A DNA stretch of 64,000 nucleotides, taken from positions 1,922,001-1,986,000 of the forward strand of contig NZ_CP179213.1 in NCBI RefSeq assembly GCF_051201685.1. The letters run 5' to 3'. The notes under the pieces are model-generated. The model made no database searches and was not told the DNA's origin. It worked only from the letters and a program-made list of their open reading frames with translations. A program made the translations under genes and the position numbers. Each line of letters opens with the position of its first letter. Position 1 is the stretch's first letter. This stretch comes from Luminiphilus sp051201685 (lineage in GTDB: Bacteria > Pseudomonadota > Gammaproteobacteria > Pseudomonadales > Halieaceae). Below, piece after piece: positions 18,947 through 28,257 of the stretch.

Positions 18947-19608
18947 TACGCGCCCTCCTCAATGGCGGGTGTGTGCTTCGCGATGCGGAACTCAGGCTCT
19001 TCAACCTGGTCTTTTTGCAGACTGCGAATCGCCCAGATCAACAGCCCAATCAGAAAGAATGCACTGGGCGGCAATAATAAAAGCCCGTTCGGCGCGTACC
19101 AGCCGCCTTCGGTCACCAGGGGCAAAACCTCCATACCAAACAACTTGCCAGACCCTAAAAGCTCTCGCACGAATGCAACGGCCATCAAGATGAACGAGTA
19201 ACCCAGCCCGTTACCAAAGCCATCGAGAAAACTCGGTACCGGCGGGTTTTTCATGGCAAAGGCTTCGGCACGCCCCATCACAATGCAATTGGTGATGATC
19301 AAACCAACGAACACCGACAGTTGCTTAGACGTGTCGTAGGCATATGCCTTGAGTATTTGGTCTACCACAATTACGAGGGAGGCAATCACCGTCATTTGAA
19401 CAATGATGCGAATGCTCGATGGAATGTAGTGCCGGATCGCAGAGATAAAAAAGCTGGAGAAAGCCGTCACTAGGGTCAAGGCAACCGCCATGACCAAGCT
19501 GACCTGCATTGATGAGGTGACCGCTAATGCTGAACAGATGCCTAAAATTTGCAACGCAATTGGGTTATCGCGAAAAACCGGTCGAAACAGTGTGTCTTTA
19601 ACGTCCAT
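18946..19608 (-). CDS. nqrD: Na+-translocating NADH:quinone reductase subunit D
   Basis: A 220-residue, six-helix subunit and paralogue of NqrE. Cys25 (LGICSALAV) and Cys108 (ITNCIVMGRAEAFA) are the iron-centre ligands. The frame begins at the final base of the nqrC stop, with GAGGGAG 9 nt upstream. The C terminus is somewhat extended (KDQVEEPEFRIAKHTPAIEEGA), as in other NqrD proteins. Confidence 0.97.
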   Translation of the reverse strand: MDVKDTLFRPVFRDNPIALQILGICSALAVTSSMQVSLVMAVALTLVTAFSSFFISAIRHYIPSSIRIIVQMTVIASLVIVVDQILKAYAYDTSKQLSVFVGLIITNCIVMGRAEAFAMKNPPVPSFLDGFGNGLGYSFILMAVAFVRELLGSGKLFGMEVLPLVTEGGWYAPNGLLLLPPSAFFLIGLLIWAIRSLQKDQVEEPEFRIAKHTPAIEEGA

Positions 19609-20384
19609 TAGGCATCTCCCTCACGTAAATTCTGGAGATACGACTCAAAGCCTCTATCACCCAGCCAGTACTGCACTAAATTACTGACCCCACGACTTGT
19701 AAGTGTGGCACCTGAAAGTCCATCGACTTCCCAATCTGCATCGGCGGCCTGCGGATCTACCGTGCCTTTTTTCACCGATATAGCAACGGCGCCCTGACGG
19801 TAAACCTGCTTGCCTTTCCAGAGGTTTTTCCAACGAGGATTGTCTACCTCACCACCGAGTCCCGGCGTTTCACCGTGCTCGTAAAAACCTAAGCCAGCAA
19901 CGGTATTGCCGTCTGATTCCAGCGCAATAAAGCCGTACAGCGTGGACCATAACCCGTAGCCGTGTATGGGAAGGATAATTTTATCAAGCCCCCCTTTGTC
20001 ATCGTTGACCAAATACACCAGGGCGTACTTCGATTGACGGACCATATTAGCGATGTCTGCAGACGTCTCTAACAGTATAGAGGTTGCGGGATCTTTAGCA
20101 GCAGCTCTCTGGTCGAAAGTCGTCGCGTCGATGCCGCTGACGTAATCCCCGGACTCAATGTCTATAACCCTCGAGTCGACCCGTTGGAACTGCTCCTCAA
20201 CCGTTAGTTCAGGGTCGTAAAGACCCGCAGCCATTAGAATATTGCGTTTGAGGTCGCGTGTTTTGTTGACCTCCTGAGCGGGTTTGAACACAACCGCCGC
20301 CGTGGAGACAACAACTGAGCACACAATGCACAGGGCGAGTGCTACCGTAATGATGCGCCCCAAGCTTTCCTTGTTACTGGACAC
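19608..20384 (-). CDS. nqrC: Na+-translocating NADH:quinone reductase subunit C
   Basis: NqrC carries covalent FMN on a periplasmic domain. The start is assigned to GTG at 20384, with AGGAGG 7 nt upstream; the protein then begins SSNKESLGRI as relatives do and has 258 residues. The longer frame from 20453 is an artefact overlapping nqrB. After one membrane helix (IITVALALCIVCSVVVSTAAVVF) comes the FMN-binding domain, with the flavinylation motif DGLSGATLTS; the target is Thr227. It overlaps the nqrB end by 11 nt. Confidence 0.96.
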   Translation of the reverse strand: MSSNKESLGRIITVALALCIVCSVVVSTAAVVFKPAQEVNKTRDLKRNILMAAGLYDPELTVEEQFQRVDSRVIDIESGDYVSGIDATTFDQRAAAKDPATSILLETSADIANMVRQSKYALVYLVNDDKGGLDKIILPIHGYGLWSTLYGFIALESDGNTVAGLGFYEHGETPGLGGEVDNPRWKNLWKGKQVYRQGAVAISVKKGTVDPQAADADWEVDGLSGATLTSRGVSNLVQYWLGDRGFESYLQNLREGDA

Positions 20385-21576
20385 GAGCGAGCCTCCTTTT
20401 GATGTTGGCCTGCACCGCAAAATGATCAAACAACGGCGCAAACAAGTTGGCAAACAAAATCGCCAGCATCATCCCCTCAGGAAATGCAGGATTGATGACT
20501 CGGATCAGTACACACATAACACCGATGAGCGCACCGTAGGCCCATCGGCCACGGTTGGTCATCGCAGCCGATACGGGATCGGTCGCCATAAAAAATGCAC
20601 CGAAAGCAAAGCTGCCCACTACCATATGCCAGTACCAAGGCATCGCGAATGCGGGATTGGATTCAGAGCCCACCAGGTTAAGTAAGGTAGAGAATGCAAT
20701 CATGCCCGCGAAGCACCCTGCAACAACACGCCACGACGCAATGCGTGTCAGCAGCAGCACTGCACCGCCTATCATGATCATCAGCGTGGACGTCTCACCG
20801 ATGGAGCCAGGAATCGATCCTAAGAAAGCATCCATCCAAGTGATCGAATCGGTTAAACCTGGCATTCCTTCAGCCGCGACAACGCCCAGTGGGGTCGCAC
20901 CGCTGTAGCCGTCGACAGCAGTCCACACCGCATCGCCAGACAATTGTGCGGGGTATGCAAAGTATAAAAACGCTCGACCTGTCAACGCCGGGTTTAAGAA
21001 ATTCTTGCCGGTTCCACCAAATACTTCTTTTCCAATGACAACGCCAAAACTGATACCTAAAGCGGCTTGCCACAAGGGCAGATCAGGGGGAAGTGTCAGT
21101 GCGAAGAGCACAGAGGTCACGAAAAAGCCCTCGTTGACCTCATGCCCGCGCTTCATAGCAAACAGCACTTCCCAAAATCCACCCACGACAAACGTCACGA
21201 GATAAAGTGGTAGGAAATGCAGTGCACCGAACAGAAAACAATCCCAGAGATTTGTTGAATCGTAGCCACCCAGAACGCCGATCACCGAACCCCGCCAGCC
21301 TTCTAGAGCCTCGATACCAACCCCAGACATCGCACCCGTGGCCTGGTAGCCCAAATTCCACATACCAAAGAACATCGCGGGGAAAGTCGCAAACCAAACC
21401 GTAATCATGATGCGCTTGAGGTCAACACCATCGCGCACGTGGGCTGTGGAGCGCGTTACATGGTTGGGCGAATAGAAAATCGTGTCTACCGCTTCATAGA
21501 GGGCATACCATTTTTCGTAGCGTCCCCCCGGCTTAAACTGGGGCTCGAGATTGTCAAGAGTGCTGCGCAATCCCAT
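20374..21576 (-). CDS. nqrB: Na+-translocating NADH:quinone reductase subunit B
   Basis: The largest membrane subunit (400 residues). It holds riboflavin and covalent FMN and is central to sodium translocation. The flavinylation motif is GYSGATPLG with target Thr228. Conserved helices (EVFGGTGKNFLNPALTGRAF) and the late MATDPVSAAMTNRGRW segment are present; the last is an RnfD/NqrB hallmark. ATG at 21576 has GAAGGAGGG upstream and follows the nqrA stop by 3 nt. Confidence 0.97.
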   Translation of the reverse strand: MGLRSTLDNLEPQFKPGGRYEKWYALYEAVDTIFYSPNHVTRSTAHVRDGVDLKRIMITVWFATFPAMFFGMWNLGYQATGAMSGVGIEALEGWRGSVIGVLGGYDSTNLWDCFLFGALHFLPLYLVTFVVGGFWEVLFAMKRGHEVNEGFFVTSVLFALTLPPDLPLWQAALGISFGVVIGKEVFGGTGKNFLNPALTGRAFLYFAYPAQLSGDAVWTAVDGYSGATPLGVVAAEGMPGLTDSITWMDAFLGSIPGSIGETSTLMIMIGGAVLLLTRIASWRVVAGCFAGMIAFSTLLNLVGSESNPAFAMPWYWHMVVGSFAFGAFFMATDPVSAAMTNRGRWAYGALIGVMCVLIRVINPAFPEGMMLAILFANLFAPLFDHFAVQANIKRRLARVQ

Positions 21577-21579
21577 AGG

Positions 21580-22926
21580 TTATCCCTCCTTCTCTATGCG
21601 CGTCAGGTTATCGCGCAATATCGGTCCATACTCGTATTTGCCGGGGCACACATAGGTGCACAGCGCCAGATCTTCTTCGTCGAGCTCAAGACAACCCAAT
21701 GCCTGCGCGGTTTCGGTATCACCAACCAACAAAGCTCTGAGTAGCTGGGTCGGTAAAATATCGAGGGGCATAACGCGCTCATAATTGCCCACCGGCACCA
21801 TCGCGCGCTCAGACCCGTTGGTGTTGGTCGTCATAGCACTGGGTTTCATACCAAACCAACTCGACAAATAAATACCCATGACAGAGTGCCTTTCGGACCC
21901 TGGAGATAGCCACCCCATGAAGTCCCGATCACGACCCTCTGCAAGAGCCGTCACCTGGTTATGATAACGACCTAGGTAAGCGCTATCGGACTGGACAGTG
22001 CGACCGCCCAGCACCGAACCTGAGACAACCCGCACTTCACCGGTTGCCAACTCCCCTGCCGTTAGTGCCTGTAAATCTGCACCTAGCCGAGTTCGTATGA
22101 GACGAGGGCGCTCAACCTCAGGGCCGGCTAGTGCCACTACCCTGTCGGTGTAAAGCTCGCCCTGCAAAAACAGGTAACCCACCGCTATGACGTCTTGGTA
22201 ACCAACTGTCCAGGCTATTTTCCCAAGAGAAGCACCCATCAAAAAATGGATATGCGTGCCAGCTAGGCCAGCTGGGTGCGGCCCCGAAAACTCTGTATGT
22301 TCTATTCCGGCGTGGTTGCCCTTAGCAATACCACTATCCGGTGCCGTACACAGGTGAGTTGGGCAGCCAGCCATCTCAGCGAGAAGATCCTGTCCCAGGA
22401 CAAACGCCTCAGCATGCTCGGCGATGATCAAAGCAGGATCGGGCGCCAGTGGGTGAGTATCGATCGCCGTTATAAAAAGGCCAGCAGGGGCGCTTTCTGG
22501 ATCTGCCACTTTCCCGTAGGGTCGTGCGCGCAGCGCGGTCCACTGCCCGCTGGAAATGAGTTGGCTGCGGATAGCTTCGCCGGTAAGCGCTCTGGCTTCT
22601 TCGGGACTGTGCGCGCCAAAGCCTAAAGGCTCTAAAGTGTCATCGATTTCAATAACCAGCGACTGAAAAACCCGACGCGCCCCTCGATTCAGTGCCACAA
22701 CCTGTCCGGAAGCCGGAGCTGTAAAATTTATGCCCAGCGTCTTTTTATCGCTGAAGAGGATCTGACCCTTGCGCACCGTATCCCCCTCGGACACGGACAT
22801 CGTGGGTTTCATACCCTCGTAATCTGCACCGACAAGCGCTACGTTTCTTACGTTTGAGGAAGAATCAATGTTGGAATCTGCTGCGCCAGCGAGTGGTATA
22901 TCTATGCCGCGTCGAATTTTGATCAT
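21580..22926 (-). CDS. nqrA: Na+-translocating NADH:quinone reductase subunit A
   Basis: A 448-residue hydrophilic subunit attached to the cytoplasmic face and first gene of the operon. Recognisable parts are the N-terminal MIKIRRGIDIPL, the biotinyl-like VSEGDTVRKGQILFSDKK, FITAIDTHPLAPDP, and the C-terminal CTYVCPGKYEYGPILRDNLTRIEKEG. NqrA is involved in quinone binding at the NqrA-NqrB interface. A roughly 200-nt leader with a predicted promoter at 23131-23159 precedes it. Confidence 0.97.
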   Translation of the reverse strand: MIKIRRGIDIPLAGAADSNIDSSSNVRNVALVGADYEGMKPTMSVSEGDTVRKGQILFSDKKTLGINFTAPASGQVVALNRGARRVFQSLVIEIDDTLEPLGFGAHSPEEARALTGEAIRSQLISSGQWTALRARPYGKVADPESAPAGLFITAIDTHPLAPDPALIIAEHAEAFVLGQDLLAEMAGCPTHLCTAPDSGIAKGNHAGIEHTEFSGPHPAGLAGTHIHFLMGASLGKIAWTVGYQDVIAVGYLFLQGELYTDRVVALAGPEVERPRLIRTRLGADLQALTAGELATGEVRVVSGSVLGGRTVQSDSAYLGRYHNQVTALAEGRDRDFMGWLSPGSERHSVMGIYLSSWFGMKPSAMTTNTNGSERAMVPVGNYERVMPLDILPTQLLRALLVGDTETAQALGCLELDEEDLALCTYVCPGKYEYGPILRDNLTRIEKEG

Positions 22927-23130
22927 GTGCGCTTCCGCTTGTGTCTACTCGTCTGCACCCGGGGCTCGGGGCACGCTCTGGAGGAGTAGTCACACAGCAC
23001 CTAGCGGCGCGGACCGAGTCGTTGAGCCTCCCCCGAGTCAACTTCCCGTATCGGGCGCTTTGCACGCCCGAACGTCTTTACAACCTCGCTCGCCTATTAA
23101 ATGCCCATGGCGCTTCTGCTCGGCGTCGCA

Positions 23131-23159
23131 ATTGTACCGGACCCCCTCGCAAACTCCAA
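23131..23159 (-). promoter_or_regulatory. Predicted promoter of the nqr operon
   Basis: On the minus strand there is TTGGAG (23154-23159), a 17-bp spacer and TACAAT (23131-23136), between the gap stop and nqrA. Transcription from it would start near 23124, giving a leader of about 200 nt. The leader contains a GC hairpin at 23051-23071 (TCGGGCG paired with CGCCCGA) that is not followed by a T run, so it is not a simple terminator. Confidence 0.5.
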
Positions 23160-23165
23160 GACAAC

Positions 23166-24650
23166 TCAGAGCGTGCCTGAATCACCCTTTGGATAAGTGA
23201 GGTAACTGATGCCCGCCATTTTTTCAAGAATCCGATACACCTGACAGCTGTAGCCGTATTCGTTGTCATACCAGAGGTAACAGACGGCGTGTGCACCATT
23301 GACAATAGTCGCCTGAGCATCAAACACACAGGCCGCCCTTGAACCCACAAAATCTGAAGACACAACTTCGGGCGACGCTGAAAAATTGATCTGCTTGCGC
23401 ATGGTCGAGTGCAGCGCAATATTGCGCATAAACTCGTTCAACGCCTCAACCGTCGTCTCTTTTTTCAGAGTTAGGTTAAGAATAGCCATTGAAACGTTGG
23501 GCGTTGGCACGCGGATGGCGTTGCCGGTGAGCTTGCCCTGCATTTGCGGCAAGACTTTGGCAACGGCCTTAGCTGCACCGGTCTCTGTAATCACCATGTT
23601 CAACGGTGCAGAGCGACCCCGGCGATCGGCCTTGTGGTAATTGTCAATCAGGTTTTGATCATTGGTGTATGCGTGAACCGTCTCAACGTGACCGCTGACG
23701 ATGCCAAATTCGTCATCAAGCGCTTTTAACGGCGGCGCTATCGCATTTGTAGTGCACGAAGCGGCAGAAATGAGGCGATCCGTGGGAGAGATCTCATCAT
23801 CGTTGATACCCGCCACAATATTTTTAAGCTGCCCCTTACCCGGGGCAGTCAGGATAACCTTCGCGACCCCTTTTCCCTGTAAGTGTCGAGATAACGCCTC
23901 ATCGTCTCGCCACACGCCAGTGTTGTCGATAACGATGCAGTCGTTAATGCCATAGGCGGTGTAGTCAACATCCTCGGGTCGATCGGCGTAGATCACTTTG
24001 ATTTCGTTACCGTTGGCAACAAAAGATTGACGGTCTTCGTCTACTCTTATAGTGCCCTGAAAAGCCCCGTGAACCGAATCCCTGCGCAGCAAACTCGCCC
24101 GCTTCACCAAATCATTTTCGGCGCCGCCACGCCGCACAACGACGGCACGCAGGCGCAAGCTGTCCCCGCCGTCTGTCTTATTGATCAAAATCCTTGCCAT
24201 CAGGCGGCCAATTCGGCCAAAGCCATAAAGCACAACATCTACAGGCTTATCGACGGGGCGCTGCGTCGACTGAACCAAAAAATCCAGCTGTTGCGCAATA
24301 TATTCCTCAAGGGTCATGCCCTCGCCTTGCGCTTTGTCATAAAACTCAACCGCAAGCCTTCCAACGTCGATATGACTGGGCCCCAATTGCATCGTGCCCA
24401 TGGCCTCCAGCACCGGCGCTGTTTCAAATTCAGACAGCTCGTTGTGCTCAACTTGGCGGACGTAGCGGTGGCTCTTCATAATATCCAGCACCGATTGGTT
24501 CACCAGTGAGCGGCCGTAGATGTAGCACTTGACGTTCTGCTCTCGGGCCAGCGCTCCTACCTGCGGAATCATAGCCTCAGCCAATGCCTCCCGCTCCTTC
24601 CAGTCTGAAAAATAATTATCGGGGCGCTCGCGTTTGCGCTGGTCAGTCAC
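23166..24650 (-). CDS. gap: Glyceraldehyde-3-phosphate dehydrogenase, long form
   Basis: A 494-residue GAPDH. The catalytic core starts near residue 135 with the NAD-binding fold (VVLYGFGRIGRLMARIL) and has active-site Cys299 in SAASCTTNAIAPP. Residues 1-130 are a helical extension absent from the usual 330-residue enzyme. Long-form relatives occur in pseudomonads next to mfd, as here (from memory). It interconverts glyceraldehyde-3-phosphate and 1,3-bisphosphoglycerate; whether it works mainly in gluconeogenesis cannot be read from sequence. The start is GTG at 24650, with AGGAG upstream. It is divergent from mfd and lies upstream of nqrA on the same strand. Confidence 0.93.
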   Translation of the reverse strand: MTDQRKRERPDNYFSDWKEREALAEAMIPQVGALAREQNVKCYIYGRSLVNQSVLDIMKSHRYVRQVEHNELSEFETAPVLEAMGTMQLGPSHIDVGRLAVEFYDKAQGEGMTLEEYIAQQLDFLVQSTQRPVDKPVDVVLYGFGRIGRLMARILINKTDGGDSLRLRAVVVRRGGAENDLVKRASLLRRDSVHGAFQGTIRVDEDRQSFVANGNEIKVIYADRPEDVDYTAYGINDCIVIDNTGVWRDDEALSRHLQGKGVAKVILTAPGKGQLKNIVAGINDDEISPTDRLISAASCTTNAIAPPLKALDDEFGIVSGHVETVHAYTNDQNLIDNYHKADRRGRSAPLNMVITETGAAKAVAKVLPQMQGKLTGNAIRVPTPNVSMAILNLTLKKETTVEALNEFMRNIALHSTMRKQINFSASPEVVSSDFVGSRAACVFDAQATIVNGAHAVCYLWYDNEYGYSCQVYRILEKMAGISYLTYPKGDSGTL

Positions 24651-24804
24651 GGGAAACTCCTGAAATTCAATATTGGGGGTAGGTAATAGGTTATTATCCG
24701 ATCAACCTAGGCCGGCCCGCAAGTGAAATGCGGCCTGTAGGCCTGAGGAATAACGTCAAATAGGCACGATTTTTACGTCGATCACCCCTTTCTACGGACA
24801 ATGC

Positions 24805-27800
24805 ATGTTTTCCACACTCGTAGCTCCTACCCCGTGGCCAGAAAAATTGGGGTCTCGCTCAGCCTTGGGGCCCTGCCCGGGCACGGCGACCGCCATGGCC
24901 GTCGCAGAACTCGCGACTCAGCAAAAACTTTTGGTTGTTGTTGTACCCAGCTCTGCCAGCGCAGCCGTACTCGAGCGCGAACTGCCACTATTCAGTGCTG
25001 CAGCGCTAAATATCCTGACGCTTCCTGATTGGGAAACACTGCCCTACGACAATTTTTCGCCCCATCAAGATATCGTTTCAGAGCGTCTCAGTACCTTTCA
25101 CCTGCTTCAGGACATCGCAGAGGGCGTCTTAATCGTCCCCATTACCACGCTCATGCAGCGAACGCCCCCGGTCCACTACGTTGCCGGTAGCAGTCTAGTG
25201 CTTGATGTCGGCCAGGCTCTCGACAGCAAAACACTTGTTCACAACCTCACCCTCAACGGTTACCGCGCCGTGGATACTGTTTATGAGCACGGCGAGTACG
25301 CCGTGCGCGGCTCGCTGCTAGACATTTTCCCCATGGGTAGCCAGGTGCCTTACCGCATCGACCTGTTCGACGCTGAAATTGAGAGTTTGCGAACCTTCGA
25401 TCCCGAGACTCAGCGCACCATCACTAAAGTTGATTCAATACGGCTATTGCCTGCCAGAGAATTCCCCCTCACTGAGGAAGGTATTCGTCGTTTCAAATTA
25501 AACTGGTATCGAAAGTTCGATGGCGACCCCGAAGCCTGCCCACTGTTTAATGAAATTTGTGCGGGGCGCGTTCCCGGAGGCGCCGAGTATTTTCTGCCGC
25601 TCTTTTTTGATAGCTGCGGGACGGTCTTTGATTATCTTCCCGACCATGCTGCCTTCATAACTATCGGTGACCATTATCAAGCCGCGAGTCAATTTTGGTC
25701 AGAAATTACCTCTAGGCATTCCGAATACGGTGTTGATGTCAGGCGACCACTACTGCCCCCCTCTGAAGTTTTTATCCCGACGGAAAGCCTTTACGAGGAC
25801 CTAGGTCGACACGCCGTGTTGGAACTGCGGACTGAACACGATGCGCCGGTGCACCAAAAAACCGGGTTGCTAAGCCCACCCGATCTCCACGAATTGTCCC
25901 AAGGCGCAACAGCGCTAGAGCGACTTGCCACATTTATCGAGGCACATGACGGTCCCGTCCTTCTTTGCGCGGAATCTCCCGGGCGACGAGAAGTACTGCT
26001 TGAGGGATTGAACGAACTAGGACTGCACCCAGCGCCGGTTAGCGAGTGGCCAGATTTTATAGCCCGAGCTATTCCCCTTGGTATTACCGTTGCGCCGGTT
26101 GATCGTGGTTTTTATCAGGGTCCTGGAAAACCCACCCTGATCGTTGAGAATCAAATTTTTGGCGCCCGAGTCGCGCAGCGAAGGCGGCGCCAATCCGTCG
26201 AAGAAACCAATGCTGATGCGATCGTCAGAGACCTCACTGAATTGCGCCCGGGGGTGCCGGTTGTTCACTTACAACACGGTGTCGGCCGGTATATGGGGCT
26301 CCAATCCCTAGAAATTGACGGTGCGCCAGCAGAGTTCCTGCTGCTGCAATACGCCGATGCCGACAAACTCTATGTACCTGTAGGGTCCCTGCATTTAATC
26401 GCCAGATACACCGGCGCCGACCCCGATACAGCACCACTGCATAGGCTTGGTAGCGAGCAATGGGAGAAGGCGCGGCGAAGAGCCCGTGAAAAAGCCAACG
26501 ATGTCGCAGCGCAGCTCCTGGAGGTCTATGCCCGCCGCGAGGCCCGACAGGGTTTTCAGTTCGAGCTCGATGAAACTGCGTGGCAACGTTTTTCAGAAGA
26601 GTTTCCGTTTGAAGAAACCCCCGATCAAAGCGCGGCCATTGAAGCTGTTCGCGCTGACATGTGCGCCACCAAAGTCATGGACCGATTAGTCTGCGGCGAT
26701 GTTGGATTCGGCAAGACCGAAGTGGCAATGCGAGCCGCTTTCATCGCTGTACAAAACGGAAAACAAGTGGCCATATTGGTGCCCACTACCCTGCTCGCCC
26801 AGCAGCATTACAACAGTTTTCGTGACCGCTTCGCTGACTGGCCAGTGACCGTGGAGGTCGTCTCTCGATTCCAGTCTAATAGCGATATTGCAAGCGTTCA
26901 AAAACGAGTGGCATCAGGAGAAGTCGACTTGCTGATTGGCACTCACAAACTGCTGCAAAGCACCTTCGCCTTTGAGGATCTGGGATTATTGGTCATCGAT
27001 GAGGAACACCGCTTCGGGGTGAAACAGAAAGATGCCATCAAAGCTCTACGGGCCCAAGTCGACATTTTAACCATGACGGCAACGCCTATACCCAGAACCC
27101 TCAACATGGCACTAGGGGGTCTGCGGGACCTATCTATTATCGCGACCCCTCCCGCGCGACGTCTATCAATTAAGACGTTTGTCCGGGAACACTCTATCTC
27201 TTTGGTCAAGGAAGCCATTCTGCGAGAGACGCTTAGGGGTGGTCAGGTGTATTACCTGCACAACGAAGTCAAAACTATCGAAGAAACCGCGAGCCGGCTC
27301 AGAGAGATGTTACCCAACCTCTCCGTTGGCGTAGGGCATGGCCAATTGCGGGAGGCGGCACTCGAAGGTGTCATGTCAGATTTTTATCATTTGCGGCATC
27401 ACATTTTAGTCTGCAGCACCATTATTGAGACAGGGATTGATATACCCAATGCCAATACAATCATCATCGACCGTGCTGACAAATTTGGGCTAGCGCAACT
27501 GCATCAACTTAGAGGCCGGGTTGGACGCTCCCATCATCAGGCCTATGCCTACCTTTTATGTCCACCGCGCTCGACGATGACCTCAGATGCCGAAAAGCGA
27601 CTTGAGGCGATTGAGGCCGCTGGTGCACTCGGTGCTGGGTATTTACTGGCTACCCACGATCTAGAGATACGTGGTGCAGGTGAATTACTGGGGGACGAGC
27701 AATCGGGGCAAATACACAGCGTCGGTTTTGGACTTTATCTTGATATGCTCAACAACGCGGTGCGCGCCTTGAAACGCGGGGAAATTCCCGACGTTGATGG

Positions 27801-28257
27801 GCCCCTAGACAGTGGTACCGAAGTGAAACTCCATGTCCCCGCACTCATACCCGACGAGTATTTACCTGACATCACCTCGCGACTCGTTCTGTATAAACGC
27901 ATTGCTGCGTCTGTGACACAGGAAGCATTGCGTGAGATCCAAGTAGAGATGATCGACCGCTTTGGCTTGCTTCCAGACGCCACCAAGAATCTATTCACTC
28001 AAGCAGCCATTAGGGTCCGGGCACAACGGCTTGGCATAGCGGAAATTGAAGCAGGTGACGAGGGTGGTAGCATCTCCTTCACCGATCAAACCCAGGTAGA
28101 GCCCATGACGCTGGTTAAGCTTGTTCAAGGCGACCCCAAAACCTACGGACTCGCAGGATCAAACAAACTGCGCTTTACTTGCGAGTTGGTTGGCCTGCCT
28201 GAGCGTCAGAACTTTGTTGATGCATTACTTGAAAAACTTGACCAGGAGTCATCATGA
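24805..28257 (+). CDS. mfd: Transcription-repair coupling factor
   Basis: Mfd (1150 residues) removes RNA polymerase stalled at lesions and recruits UvrA. The N-terminal UvrB-like region includes WETLPYDNFSPHQDIVSERL. The RNA polymerase-interacting domain follows (VHLQHGVGRYMGLQSLEI, about 490-540). The RecG-like motor has Walker A GDVGFGKT (631-638) and DEEH (732-735), and the C-terminal TRCF domain contains LPDATKNLF. The ATG at 24805 gives FSTLVAPTPWPEK; another ATG 4 nt earlier is out of frame. Its last bases overlap csiV by 4 nt (ATGA). Confidence 0.97.
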   Translation: MFSTLVAPTPWPEKLGSRSALGPCPGTATAMAVAELATQQKLLVVVVPSSASAAVLERELPLFSAAALNILTLPDWETLPYDNFSPHQDIVSERLSTFHLLQDIAEGVLIVPITTLMQRTPPVHYVAGSSLVLDVGQALDSKTLVHNLTLNGYRAVDTVYEHGEYAVRGSLLDIFPMGSQVPYRIDLFDAEIESLRTFDPETQRTITKVDSIRLLPAREFPLTEEGIRRFKLNWYRKFDGDPEACPLFNEICAGRVPGGAEYFLPLFFDSCGTVFDYLPDHAAFITIGDHYQAASQFWSEITSRHSEYGVDVRRPLLPPSEVFIPTESLYEDLGRHAVLELRTEHDAPVHQKTGLLSPPDLHELSQGATALERLATFIEAHDGPVLLCAESPGRREVLLEGLNELGLHPAPVSEWPDFIARAIPLGITVAPVDRGFYQGPGKPTLIVENQIFGARVAQRRRRQSVEETNADAIVRDLTELRPGVPVVHLQHGVGRYMGLQSLEIDGAPAEFLLLQYADADKLYVPVGSLHLIARYTGADPDTAPLHRLGSEQWEKARRRAREKANDVAAQLLEVYARREARQGFQFELDETAWQRFSEEFPFEETPDQSAAIEAVRADMCATKVMDRLVCGDVGFGKTEVAMRAAFIAVQNGKQVAILVPTTLLAQQHYNSFRDRFADWPVTVEVVSRFQSNSDIASVQKRVASGEVDLLIGTHKLLQSTFAFEDLGLLVIDEEHRFGVKQKDAIKALRAQVDILTMTATPIPRTLNMALGGLRDLSIIATPPARRLSIKTFVREHSISLVKEAILRETLRGGQVYYLHNEVKTIEETASRLREMLPNLSVGVGHGQLREAALEGVMSDFYHLRHHILVCSTIIETGIDIPNANTIIIDRADKFGLAQLHQLRGRVGRSHHQAYAYLLCPPRSTMTSDAEKRLEAIEAAGALGAGYLLATHDLEIRGAGELLGDEQSGQIHSVGFGLYLDMLNNAVRALKRGEIPDVDGPLDSGTEVKLHVPALIPDEYLPDITSRLVLYKRIAASVTQEALREIQVEMIDRFGLLPDATKNLFTQAAIRVRAQRLGIAEIEAGDEGGSISFTDQTQVEPMTLVKLVQGDPKTYGLAGSNKLRFTCELVGLPERQNFVDALLEKLDQESS

